Notes under the pieces: generated by a model
Databases searched by the model: none
Seen by the model: the letters and a program-made list of their open reading frames with translations, nothing else
What the model was told of the DNA's origin: nothing
Shown here: one piece after another, positions 34,030 to 42,482 of the stretch
How the letters are laid out: every line of letters starts with the position of its first letter
Position numbering within the stretch: the first letter of the stretch is position 1
Origin: Sporofaciens musculi
Lineage (GTDB): Bacteria > Bacillota > Clostridia > Lachnospirales > Lachnospiraceae
NCBI RefSeq assembly: GCF_009830285.1
Contig: NZ_WUQX01000001.1
Location: 1,054,501-1,118,500, forward strand
Length of the DNA: 64,000 nt
Direction: 5' to 3'
Translations under genes and position numbers: made by a program

Positions 34030-35148
34030 ATGGCAGGATTGAGAATTGAACATCTTTATAAACGGTATGAGAATTCCGGTAAAAAGAAGTCTGTGCAGAA
34101 TGATTATGCGGTAAAAGACTTGAATCTCGTGGCTGAGCAGGGTGAGTTTATTGCTCTGTTAGGGCCCTCCGGATGCGGTAAGACAACGACCCTTCGTATG
34201 ACGGCCGGACTTGAGGATATTACAAAGGGCGAGATCTATATCGGGGATACTCTGGTGAACAACCTTCATCCGAAGGATAGGCATATTGGTCTGGCTTTTG
34301 AGGATTATGCTATGTACCCGCCGCTTACGGTGTATAACAATATTGCCTTTAACCTGAAGGCCAAGGGGGTTGACAAGGCGGAGATTGACAAGCGTGTCCG
34401 CGAGATTGCGCCTCTGATGCAGTGTGATGATCTCCTGGATAAGATGCCTGTTAAGCTGTCCGGAGGACAGAAGCAGCGTGTCAATATTGCCCGTGCCATC
34501 ATCCGCCGTCCTGAACTCCTTCTGATGGATGAGCCGCTGTCTCACTTAGACGGCAAGGCGCGTCAGGCCATGCGTACAGAGATTAAGCGTTTGATTAATG
34601 ATATTAAGTGTACCACCATCTATGTTACACATGACCAGTTAGAGGCCATGTCACTGGCAGATAAGATTGCGATCATCAACTTCGGCGTTCTTCAGCAGTA
34701 CGGTACGCCGGCAGAGGTATATGATGATCCGGTCAATGAATTTGTTGCATCCTTTATCGGTGAGCCTCCGATGAATATTCTGGAGACGACGATCAGAGGC
34801 AAAGGGGATCACTTTGTATTTACATTTGACGGAAGTAACCTTGAGATTGAGGTTCCGAAGCGTTATAATAATGTTGTAAAAGACGGTTTTAAATGTAAGA
34901 TGGGCGTTCGTCCTATGGACGTGCTGATTGGCGGACCTGATTCCAAGGGTACCTCAGAGGAGGTTGCTACTTTTGAGAACCTTGGAGATGAGCGGCGTAT
35001 TGGTATCCATGTGGGAGAGACGCTTTTGATGCTGATTACGGATGCTGAGACACGTTATAAACAGGGCGATATCATCAAGCTGGAGGTTCGCGGAGAGAAG
35101 ACCCACTTGTTTGATCTTGAGTCAGGAGATCGTATCAGAGAGAAGTAA
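34030..35148 (+). CDS. ABC transporter ATPase 2 (MalK/UgpC-like)
   Basis: A 372-residue ATPase with Walker A GPSGCGKTT, intact signature LSGGQKQR and Walker B LLMDEPLSHLDGKAR. The Q-loop reads FEDYA, again with Glu where Gln is expected. A TOBE-type domain occupies about 235-372. It probably forms a heterodimer with ATPase 1, giving one consensus and one altered signature per site pair. ATG 34030 follows GGGAGG located in the end of the upstream gene. A start at 34006 would overlap that gene by 20 nt and lacks a site. Confidence 0.9.
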   Translation: MAGLRIEHLYKRYENSGKKKSVQNDYAVKDLNLVAEQGEFIALLGPSGCGKTTTLRMTAGLEDITKGEIYIGDTLVNNLHPKDRHIGLAFEDYAMYPPLTVYNNIAFNLKAKGVDKAEIDKRVREIAPLMQCDDLLDKMPVKLSGGQKQRVNIARAIIRRPELLLMDEPLSHLDGKARQAMRTEIKRLINDIKCTTIYVTHDQLEAMSLADKIAIINFGVLQQYGTPAEVYDDPVNEFVASFIGEPPMNILETTIRGKGDHFVFTFDGSNLEIEVPKRYNNVVKDGFKCKMGVRPMDVLIGGPDSKGTSEEVATFENLGDERRIGIHVGETLLMLITDAETRYKQGDIIKLEVRGEKTHLFDLESGDRIREK

Positions 35149-35219
35149 TTTAAGAAGGTATCAAATCGACGGTGTGTCGGTTAAAAAATAAACAACATAA
35201 GAGCAGGAGGTAGTTTATT

Positions 35220-36311
35220 ATGAGCAATTTACCAGAAAAAATGAAAGCGATCGTAGCGTATGCACCTGGAGACTACAGATTCGAGATGGTGGATACACCC
35301 AGAGCCGGCGAGGGCGAGATGATCTTGAAGGTAGAGGCATGTGGTATCTGTGCAGGAGATACCAAAGCATTTGCAGGCGCGGCAAGCTTCTGGGGATTTG
35401 ACGGACAGCCGAAGTACATTAAAGAGCCTATGATTCCGGGACATGAGTTTGTAGGTAAGGTTGTTGAGATAGGACCGAACGTAAAAGGTAACTGGAAGAT
35501 TGGCGACAGAATCTGTCCTGAGCAGATTGTTCCATGTGGAGAGTGTATGTTCTGTAAGACGGGCCGCCATTGGATGTGTGAGAAGCATGACCTCTTTGGC
35601 TTCCAGAACAATGTAAACGGCGGTATGGCTGAGTATGTTAAATTAACAAAAGAAGCCATCCCTTATCTTGTACCGGCAGATATGCCGATTGAGAAGGCAG
35701 CTCTGATTGAGCCTTATGGCTGTTCCTTCCACTGTGTAGACCGCGCGCAGATTAAGACTACAGATGTAGTCGTACAGTCTGGTGTAGGAACCCTTGGACT
35801 TGGTATGGTTGGGGCAATCAAGCAAGCGAATCCAAAGTGTCTGGTTGTTCTGGATATGAATGATGCACGTCTTGAGAAGGCAAAAGAGTTCGGTGCAGAT
35901 ATTGTTATGAATCCTGGAAAAGAGGATGTTGTGGCAAAGATTAAAGAGATGACAGGCGGTTATGGTTGTGATATCTATATTGAGGCAAGCGGACATCCCT
36001 CCAGTGTACAGCAAGGGCTTGACTGTATCCGTAAGATGGGACGCTTCGTTGAGTTCTCAGTATTCGGGGCTCCTGTAACGGTTGACTGGAGTATTATCTC
36101 TGACAGAAAAGAATTGGATCTTCTTGGCGTACATTTAAGTCCGTTCTGCTATGACACAGTTATTGAGTGGATTGGCAATGGAAAGCTGCCGACGGAAGGG
36201 GTTGTAACCCACAAGTTCCCACTTGAGAAATGGGAGGAGGGCTTCCACATTGCTAAGACTGGTGAGGGCGGCGCTTTGAAGGTTGTCCTTGTACCTGATA
36301 TGGAGGCATAG
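35220..36311 (+). CDS. Zinc polyol dehydrogenase, erythritol/L-threitol dehydrogenase-like, copy 2
   Basis: A 363-residue paralogue of the gene at 27393, sharing GICAGD, the FWG insert region, CGECMFCKTGRHWMC and the cofactor part SGVGTLGLGM. It probably oxidises the polyol brought in by the transporter encoded upstream. GCAGGAGG precedes the ATG. The 71-nt gap before it carries the GTTAAAAAATAAACAA motif (35180-35195) that also lies before the transporter operon. The next gene, dhaK, is 97 nt downstream, after a hairpin. Confidence 0.86.
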   Translation: MSNLPEKMKAIVAYAPGDYRFEMVDTPRAGEGEMILKVEACGICAGDTKAFAGAASFWGFDGQPKYIKEPMIPGHEFVGKVVEIGPNVKGNWKIGDRICPEQIVPCGECMFCKTGRHWMCEKHDLFGFQNNVNGGMAEYVKLTKEAIPYLVPADMPIEKAALIEPYGCSFHCVDRAQIKTTDVVVQSGVGTLGLGMVGAIKQANPKCLVVLDMNDARLEKAKEFGADIVMNPGKEDVVAKIKEMTGGYGCDIYIEASGHPSSVQQGLDCIRKMGRFVEFSVFGAPVTVDWSIISDRKELDLLGVHLSPFCYDTVIEWIGNGKLPTEGVVTHKFPLEKWEEGFHIAKTGEGGALKVVLVPDMEA

Positions 36312-36335
36312 TAGTAAAAACAACTGTTTAAGCTT

Positions 36336-36362
36336 GGACTGATTCATCATGAGAATCAGTCC
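36336..36362 (+). other. Hairpin between dehydrogenase copy 2 and dhaK
   Basis: A 9-bp stem GGACTGATT (36336-36344) with AATCAGTCC (36354-36362) and no T-run. It may be an mRNA processing or protection site within a longer transcript. Confidence 0.45.
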
Positions 36363-36408
36363 GGCACCGGAAAATAATAAATTATCGGTAGTTTAGGAGG
36401 AACAAGAT

Positions 36409-37404
36409 ATGCAGCGTATAATGAATGACCCAGATATAATTGTAGACGAGATGCTGAAAGGTTTCCTGAAGGCCCACAGCGATATTGTGGAGGCAACTGA
36501 GAATCCCCGTGTTGTTAAGGCAAAAGATATTCCAGAAGGAAAAGTTGGCGTGATTACCGGAGGAGGCTCTGGACACAAGCCGGCCTTTGTAGGCTACTGC
36601 GGAAAGAACCTGTGTGATGCAGTTGCGGTAGGCGAGATCTGCTCATCACCTACGGCTCAGGCATTTCTGGATGCGGCAAAGGTTGCGGACCAGGGAAAAG
36701 GTGTTGCGTGCCTGTATGGTAATTATTCCGGAGATAACATGAATGTAAAGATGGCAGTAAAGATGGCTAAGAAGGCCGGAGTTACTGTTAAGACAGTAGT
36801 GGCGAATGATGATGTGGCTTCTGCACCGAAGGATCAGAGAGAGAAACGCCGCGGTGTTGCAGGAGAAGTCTTAATGTGGAAGGTAGGCGGAGCCAAAGCA
36901 GCAAAAGGCGGAGATCTTGACGAGGTTATTGCAGCGGCGCAGAAAGCCATTGACAATACCCGTTCCGTTGGAATCGGTCTTACGCCATGTACCCTTCCAG
37001 CAGTTGGACATCCGAATTTTGAAATCAAAGACGGAACGATGGAAGTTGGAATCGGCCATCACGGAGAGCCTGGAATCGAAGTGTGTGAGCTTGAGTCCGC
37101 TGAAAAGATGGCAAAGAGAATGGTTGACGTAGTTGTGCCGGATTATCCCTTTGAGTCAGGGGATGAGGTAGTTGTACTGGTATCTGGTCTTGGGGCAACA
37201 CCGGTCATGGAGCTTTATGTTCTCTATGATGAGATTGATAAACTGCTTGCAGAAAAAGGAATTAAGACACATAAGGCATATGTGGGCAATTACTTTACAT
37301 CATTGGAGATGATGGGCGCAACCCTTACAATTATGAAGTTGGACGACGAGCTGAAGGAATTAATTGATATGCCGGCAAACAGCATGGGATTAAAGCAGTT
37401 TTAG
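36409..37404 (+). CDS. dhaK: Dihydroxyacetone-kinase-family subunit DhaK
   Basis: A 331-residue ketone-kinase subunit that binds its substrate covalently through a His. The conserved His lies in GIGHHGEPG (about 209-217), and the early motif GGGSGHKPAF is intact. DhaK family members act on dihydroxyacetone, and related tetrulose kinases (LerK, DerK) act on erythrulose. The neighbourhood of erythritol/threitol-type dehydrogenases makes a C4 ketose a fair candidate. GGAGGAACAAG precedes the ATG. It is followed by dhaL after 31 nt. Confidence 0.92.
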   Translation: MQRIMNDPDIIVDEMLKGFLKAHSDIVEATENPRVVKAKDIPEGKVGVITGGGSGHKPAFVGYCGKNLCDAVAVGEICSSPTAQAFLDAAKVADQGKGVACLYGNYSGDNMNVKMAVKMAKKAGVTVKTVVANDDVASAPKDQREKRRGVAGEVLMWKVGGAKAAKGGDLDEVIAAAQKAIDNTRSVGIGLTPCTLPAVGHPNFEIKDGTMEVGIGHHGEPGIEVCELESAEKMAKRMVDVVVPDYPFESGDEVVVLVSGLGATPVMELYVLYDEIDKLLAEKGIKTHKAYVGNYFTSLEMMGATLTIMKLDDELKELIDMPANSMGLKQF

Positions 37405-37435
37405 ACGAGTTCTGAGAGGATGGAGGTAGTGCAAG

Positions 37436-38074
37436 ATGGGCACATTTAAGAACGCAGACGGCAAACCGGTACTGCTTAAGATGGTAAAAGGCATCCAAGA
37501 TAATAAAGCATACCTTGGAGAAGTGGACGGACTGATTGGAGACGGTGACCATGGTATGAATATGAACAAGGGGTTCAGTTTGTTTGAAGACCGTTTTAAA
37601 GATAAGGAATTCGGCTTCGCGGAAGGGCTGAATGAACTTGGAACAATCCTGTTTTCTGAGATTGGCGGCTCAATGGGTCCGATTTACGGAAATATTTTAA
37701 TGGGGATGGCAGATGCCGGCGAAGATTTTGACGAGATTGGAGTAGCAGATTTGGCCGCAATGCTTGAGAATGGCTTGAAGGAGTTACAGGATATTGTAGA
37801 GGCACAGGTAGGAGATAAGACACTGGTAGATACCTTGTCTCCGGCGGTAGATGTGTTGAAGGCAGCAGGGGAAGCAGGCAAAGATTATAAAGAAGCATTA
37901 GAAGAAATGAAGGCAGCAGCGGCACAAGGCCGTGATTCTACCAAAGATATGGTAGCAAAATTCGGACGTTCCAGTCGGCTTGGCGAGCGTTCAAGAGGCG
38001 TTCTGGATGCAGGAGCGACATCTTGTTGTATTATTTTGACAGCTATGGCAGACGGAATTATGGAATTACTGTAA
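37436..38074 (+). CDS. dhaL: Dihydroxyacetone-kinase-family subunit DhaL
   Basis: A 212-residue nucleotide-binding subunit that transfers phosphate to the DhaK-bound ketone. The metal-ADP motif GDGDHGMNM (about 31-39) is intact, and RSSRLGERSRGVLDAGATS lies near the end. PTS-type DhaL needs a DhaM phosphoryl donor, and no dhaM is present in this window. It therefore either uses ATP directly or draws on a DhaM encoded elsewhere. A terminator follows at 38085. Confidence 0.92.
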   Translation: MGTFKNADGKPVLLKMVKGIQDNKAYLGEVDGLIGDGDHGMNMNKGFSLFEDRFKDKEFGFAEGLNELGTILFSEIGGSMGPIYGNILMGMADAGEDFDEIGVADLAAMLENGLKELQDIVEAQVGDKTLVDTLSPAVDVLKAAGEAGKDYKEALEEMKAAAAQGRDSTKDMVAKFGRSSRLGERSRGVLDAGATSCCIILTAMADGIMELL

Positions 38075-38084
38075 TGTGCGATAG

Positions 38085-38118
38085 AACACGGGACGAGTAA
38101 GGCTTGCCCCGTGTTTTT
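38085..38118 (+). terminator. Terminator after dhaL
   Basis: The stem AACACGGG (38085-38092) pairs with CCCGTGTT (38108-38115), followed by TTT and a second T-run at 38121-38128. It separates dhaKL from the SorC-type regulator gene. Confidence 0.78.
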
Positions 38119-38137
38119 GGCGTTTTTTGGAGGTAAA

Positions 38138-39088
38138 ATGAGGCGGAATTTAAACGTAAAGATTGCCTACTGGTATCATACGCTAGGAATGACTCAGGAT
38201 GAAATTGCAAAGAGATTATCCTTCACACGGCAGAAGGTGAATCAAATTGTCAACTCCCTGCCAGATTTGGGAATTGTCACCGTGAATATACATGGGTACG
38301 AGAGGGATAATGTAGAGCTTGAGAGTCAGCTTGAGGAGCAGTTCGGGCTTAGAGAAGCCATCGTGGCGACGGACTATGGGGAAAAGGATACGGCAATCTA
38401 TAAATTGGCGAATGTGGCGGCCCAATATCTGGATGAGACTATCCAGCAGGGAGATATTATCGGTGTTTCATGGGGGAGAACACTGGCAGAGGTGACGAAG
38501 CAGATGTCCTATAAGCGACGCAGCTCATGTCGGGTTGTGCAGTTGATGGGCGCCCAGAATATTGAACAGTTGGTGGAAAAGTCAGATGAGATTGCCAGAG
38601 GGTTTGCGAATAAACTGGATTGTCCCAGTTATATGCTCTATGCCCCAGTCGTTGTAGAGCATGAGGAGACGAAGGAGTGGCTGCTTCAGGAGAGGAGTAT
38701 CAAGGCTTCCTATGAATTAATGAAAAGCTGTGATATTGCTGTCCTGGGAGTCGGTGAGCTGACGGAGCACTCTACCATGTGTACCAGAGGTCATATCACA
38801 AAAAAGGATGTACAGATATTAAGGGAGCAGGGGTTTGTGGGAGATATTGCGATGAATCCCGTCAGGAAGGATGGAACCTATGACAACTGCCCGCTGACAG
38901 GCCGTCTGTTGAATGCAGATATGGATTGCCTGAAGAATATTAAGAATGTGGTGCTTATCGCGACAGGTGAGGAAAAGGTGGAAGCGATTCAGGCCGTACT
39001 TCGCTCAGGGTGTATTGATACTTTAATCATTGACGAGACGTCGGCTCGTCTTGTGATGGATGATATGGGGGAGGTAAAGCTGGAATGA
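38138..39088 (+). CDS. SorC/DeoR-type sugar-binding transcriptional regulator
   Basis: A 316-residue regulator with an N-terminal helix-turn-helix (MTQDEIAKRLSFTRQKVNQI) and a C-terminal sugar-phosphate-binding domain. The binding domain includes GVSWGRTLAEV and the later IATGEEKVEAI segment typical of the SorC family. Such proteins (SorC, LsrR, DeoR-like) respond to phosphorylated sugars and control nearby operons. ATG 38138 follows TGGAGGT. The longer frame from 38111 runs through the terminator and is rejected. The stop overlaps the kinase start (ATGA), so it is co-translated with the genes it likely regulates. Confidence 0.88.
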   Translation: MRRNLNVKIAYWYHTLGMTQDEIAKRLSFTRQKVNQIVNSLPDLGIVTVNIHGYERDNVELESQLEEQFGLREAIVATDYGEKDTAIYKLANVAAQYLDETIQQGDIIGVSWGRTLAEVTKQMSYKRRSSCRVVQLMGAQNIEQLVEKSDEIARGFANKLDCPSYMLYAPVVVEHEETKEWLLQERSIKASYELMKSCDIAVLGVGELTEHSTMCTRGHITKKDVQILREQGFVGDIAMNPVRKDGTYDNCPLTGRLLNADMDCLKNIKNVVLIATGEEKVEAIQAVLRSGCIDTLIIDETSARLVMDDMGEVKLE

Positions 39089-40626
39089 AATATATGCTTG
39101 GGATAGATGTTGGAACATCGAATGTGAAGGCGGTATTATTCGACGAGTTCGGACAGGAGATCTGTGTGGCAAGTAAAGAGAGCGAGACGATCAATGCGAC
39201 GGGAAATCAGGCTGAGCAGGATATGACTGTCATCTGGGAGAATGTCAAAGCATGTGTAAAGCATGTGGCAGCCTCAAGGCCGGAGGTCAAAGACAGTATC
39301 ATTGGAATTGGCGTGACCGGACAGGGAGAAGGCTGCTGGCTGGTTGATGGGGAAGGGAAGCCGGTACAAAATGCGATCCTGTGGTGCGACGGCAGGGCGG
39401 TAAACGAGGTGGGGGAGATTACAAAGGAGTATCCAAAGATTGGGAGGCTATACCACAGGACCACCGGAACGCCCCCTCTTTTGGGTAACCAGATGATGCT
39501 GCTTAAGTGGATGAAGGAGAATCGGAAGGAAGCCCTGGACCGCGCAGATAAAATGATATTCTGTAAAGACTGGATACGCTATAAGATTACAGGTGAGATA
39601 AAAACAGAGATCACGGACAGCCTTACTTCGCTGATTGATGTGCACAGCGGGGAGATTGCACTAGAGCTTATGAAGGCTCTGGATATTGAGGAATACCGCA
39701 GCTACCTTCCAGAGCCGGTCCGTTCTGACGAGGTAGTGGGAACAATTCTTGATTCTTTTGCAGATGAGGCGGGGCTTAAGAGAGGGCTTCCGGTGATTGC
39801 AGGCGCTCTTGACACATCGGCAACAGCGGTAGGCTTGGGGGCGATTCATGAGAAGGATGTGTGCGTGATTCTTGGAACTACCTGTGCCAATGAGATTGTG
39901 CTCAAGAAGGAGGACTGCGATTTTGGGGCAGAGAATTCCAGGTATGAGAAGCATCCGCTGGGGGAGTTGTATGTGGAATTGCAGCCAACCTTAAACGGGA
40001 CACCCAACATTGACTGGATACTGGAAAATATAGCAAAAACAAAGGATTTTAATGAGATAGATAAAATGGTTGCCGACGCGCCTGTGGGCTGCGGAGGGGT
40101 GGTCTATCATCCGTATATCAGTGTGGCAGGCGAGCGGGCGCCGTTCTATCATCCTTATGCCCGCGCAAGTTTTTTTGGCATCAGTCAGGTGACGACGCGG
40201 GAAATGTTAATCCGCGCGGGGTATGAAGGAATTAGTATGTCCATTCGCGACTGTCTGCAGAATGTGGATAAGAATGCCACTATTTTTCTTGCAGGAGGCG
40301 GCGCTAAGAGTCCGGTGTGGGCGCAGATGATCGCTGACGTGCTGGGCATGAAGGTTATGATTCCATCAGGAAAAGAGCTTGGTGCGAAAGGCGTGGCTCT
40401 GATGGTGGGAGTGAGTCAGGGATTATATCGGAATTATGAAGAAGCGGTAGAGAGAGCCTGTACCTTCCGGCATATCTATGAGCCGAATCCGGTGAACACA
40501 AAGAAGTATGATCTGCTCTATGAGCTTTACCGTAAGGTGCGGATACATAACCAGGAGATTTGGGATTACAGGCATCAGATGAATAAAAAGATTAAAGCGT
40601 TAAGCAAGGAGGAAGAAATTTCATGA
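39085..40626 (+). CDS. FGGY-family carbohydrate kinase
   Basis: A 513-residue two-domain sugar or polyol kinase. It opens with the phosphate-binding motif GIDVGTSNVKAVLFD. The catalytic Asp is in the GALDTSATAVG segment, and the C-terminal half has LAGGGAKSPVWAQMIADV. It is different from the LyxK-like kinase at 25850 and closer in feel to xylulokinase/erythritol-kinase type proteins. It overlaps the regulator upstream and the dehydrogenase downstream by 4 nt each, making a tight unit with both. Confidence 0.87.
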   Translation: MKYMLGIDVGTSNVKAVLFDEFGQEICVASKESETINATGNQAEQDMTVIWENVKACVKHVAASRPEVKDSIIGIGVTGQGEGCWLVDGEGKPVQNAILWCDGRAVNEVGEITKEYPKIGRLYHRTTGTPPLLGNQMMLLKWMKENRKEALDRADKMIFCKDWIRYKITGEIKTEITDSLTSLIDVHSGEIALELMKALDIEEYRSYLPEPVRSDEVVGTILDSFADEAGLKRGLPVIAGALDTSATAVGLGAIHEKDVCVILGTTCANEIVLKKEDCDFGAENSRYEKHPLGELYVELQPTLNGTPNIDWILENIAKTKDFNEIDKMVADAPVGCGGVVYHPYISVAGERAPFYHPYARASFFGISQVTTREMLIRAGYEGISMSIRDCLQNVDKNATIFLAGGGAKSPVWAQMIADVLGMKVMIPSGKELGAKGVALMVGVSQGLYRNYEEAVERACTFRHIYEPNPVNTKKYDLLYELYRKVRIHNQEIWDYRHQMNKKIKALSKEEEIS

Positions 40627-41657
40627 AGATATTTTTTACGGCAGAATATGATGAAGAACAATTAAAACCGTTGTATGAGATGGGGGAGGTAATCAAAGAC
40701 GGCTGGGCGTTGGGGCTTCCTAAGATGACGGAAGAAGAACTGGTTGAAAAGACGAAGGATGCCGACATGATCATAACCAGCTATGACGATATTACGAGAA
40801 AAGTCATCGAGAGCGCGCCAAAGCTCAAGCTGATTGCATGTACAAGGGCAACGCCTGTGAATGTAGATATGGAGGCGGCCAAGGAGAGGGGAATACCGGT
40901 GCTCTATACGCCAGGCAGAAATTCAGATTCTACGGCAGAGATGACCATTGGCCTGATGCTGTCTATCGCCAGACGGATACCCATGGCTCATTGTGCATTG
41001 AAGGAGGGGCGGTTTACTGGTAATCCTGATGCCAGGAAGGAGACAAAAGACGGGCTTAAGGTGGATATGATCTGGGATATGAATATGGATTCTCCGTATA
41101 TGGTGTTTAAAGGAACACAATTACATGGTAAAACCCTTGGAATCGTAGGATACGGCAGTATCGGACGCAGAGTAGGCAAGATTGCAAGGGCCATCGGTAT
41201 GGAGCTCTTAATCTACGATCCCTTCGTAGGAGAAGTAGACGTAGAGGAGTTTGGGGTAAGGAAGGCGTTGAATCTCAAACAATTGATGCAGGAGTCGGAT
41301 TTTGTGACATGCCATATGAAGGTTACTGATGAGACAAAAGGCTGTATCAGCCGTGAAATGATATCATATATGAAGAAAACCGCATATTTCATTAATGCGT
41401 CCAGAGGGGCAATACTGGATGAAGAAGCGTTGATTGACGCTTTGAGAGAGAAACGGATTGCCGGCGCGGCGTTTGACGTATATGCCAGCGAGCCGTTGGC
41501 AAGCAACCATCCATATGTGGCAGAGCTGGATAATGTGGTGATTACGCCCCACATTGCCGGTGCAACGGATGATGTGTTAGTCAATCATACAAAGCAGATT
41601 GTTGCAGACGTGCGCCGTTTCTTAAACGGAGAGCACTTATTATATCAATATAGATAA
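40623..41657 (+). CDS. D-isomer-specific 2-hydroxyacid dehydrogenase
   Basis: A 344-residue NAD-dependent dehydrogenase. The cofactor fold is at GIVGYGSIGRRVG (about 168-180). The catalytic Arg is in NASRGAI, the Glu in YASEPLA and the His in TPHIAGAT. A 25-residue stretch around DARKETKDGLKVD is longer than in typical phosphoglycerate dehydrogenases. In this operon it would reduce or oxidise a sugar-derived acid or ketose phosphate, but the substrate is unknown. AAGGAGG lies before the ATGA overlap with the kinase. Confidence 0.86.
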   Translation: MKIFFTAEYDEEQLKPLYEMGEVIKDGWALGLPKMTEEELVEKTKDADMIITSYDDITRKVIESAPKLKLIACTRATPVNVDMEAAKERGIPVLYTPGRNSDSTAEMTIGLMLSIARRIPMAHCALKEGRFTGNPDARKETKDGLKVDMIWDMNMDSPYMVFKGTQLHGKTLGIVGYGSIGRRVGKIARAIGMELLIYDPFVGEVDVEEFGVRKALNLKQLMQESDFVTCHMKVTDETKGCISREMISYMKKTAYFINASRGAILDEEALIDALREKRIAGAAFDVYASEPLASNHPYVAELDNVVITPHIAGATDDVLVNHTKQIVADVRRFLNGEHLLYQYR

Positions 41658-41729
41658 GGGACACAACGGGTACGAAGGTAGTGTCAGGTAATCCGTCAAC
41701 AATAGAGCAAAAGGCAGGAGGAAGATGAA

Positions 41730-42383
41730 ATGAACAGAGAAAAGGCAAAATTGATGCAGATTGATGTGTGCAGTACAGCGCAGTCTATGTACCACAGCGG
41801 TCTTGTGGCGGGGACATGGGGAAATATTTCCGCAAGGATTGACGAGGATTATATGGTAATTACGCCGTCAGGCATGAATTATGACAGCCTGTGTCCAGAG
41901 GATATGGTTGTAGTAGATCTGAATACCTTAGAGTATGAGGGAAATTTAAAACCATCCATAGAGGCGATTGTCCATTCCGCAATCTACAAGGACAGACCAG
42001 AGGTCAATGGAATTATGCATACCCATTCCACCTATGCCCTTACGGTTGCGGCGGCAAGAAAGACTATTCCGCCAATCTGCGACGACCAGGTTCAGATTCT
42101 CGGAGGCGAGGTGAGGCTTGCAGCCTATACGATGCCAGGGACGAAGGAAATGGCCGACGAGGTGGTAAAGGCTCTGAAGGAAAGAGCCGGCGCACTGATT
42201 GCCAATCATGGGGCGATTACGGTAGGAAGAACCCTTGCAGAAGCATATACAGGCTCTCAGGTATTAGAGAAAACCGCCATGGTTTATATTAATTGCCAGA
42301 GTATTGGCGGCGGGGTGGAGATATCCCAGGAGGATATAAAATTCTTTCATGATTTCTTTATGAATAAATACGGGCAGAGGTAG
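41730..42383 (+). CDS. Class II aldolase/epimerase (FucA/AraD family)
   Basis: A 217-residue zinc enzyme of the FucA/RhaD/AraD family. It has GLVAGTWGNISAR and ITPSGMNYD for phosphate binding, metal-binding HTHS (about 99-102) and a third ligand His in ANHGAITVG. The length matches L-fuculose-phosphate aldolase (215) better than L-ribulose-5-phosphate 4-epimerase (231). It could cleave the kinase product into two small fragments, or epimerise L-ribulose 5-phosphate made by the UlaE-like enzyme. AGGAGGA precedes the ATG. The transcript ends at the 42409-42461 terminator. Confidence 0.86.
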   Translation: MNREKAKLMQIDVCSTAQSMYHSGLVAGTWGNISARIDEDYMVITPSGMNYDSLCPEDMVVVDLNTLEYEGNLKPSIEAIVHSAIYKDRPEVNGIMHTHSTYALTVAAARKTIPPICDDQVQILGGEVRLAAYTMPGTKEMADEVVKALKERAGALIANHGAITVGRTLAEAYTGSQVLEKTAMVYINCQSIGGGVEISQEDIKFFHDFFMNKYGQR

Positions 42384-42408
42384 TTTGAGTTAGGAATATG
42401 GTGTCAAA

Positions 42409-42461
42409 AAAATACAAGATATGGCACAAACTGGTTTGTGTGATGCCATATCTTGTATTTT
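42409..42461. terminator. Bidirectional terminator closing the polyol cluster
   Basis: A perfect 18-bp stem (42409-42426 with 42444-42461), with a second small hairpin CACAAAC/GTTTGTG in the loop. A and T runs on the two sides suit both converging genes. Confidence 0.92.
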
Positions 42462-42482
42462 AAATTTTTATTTGACTTACGA

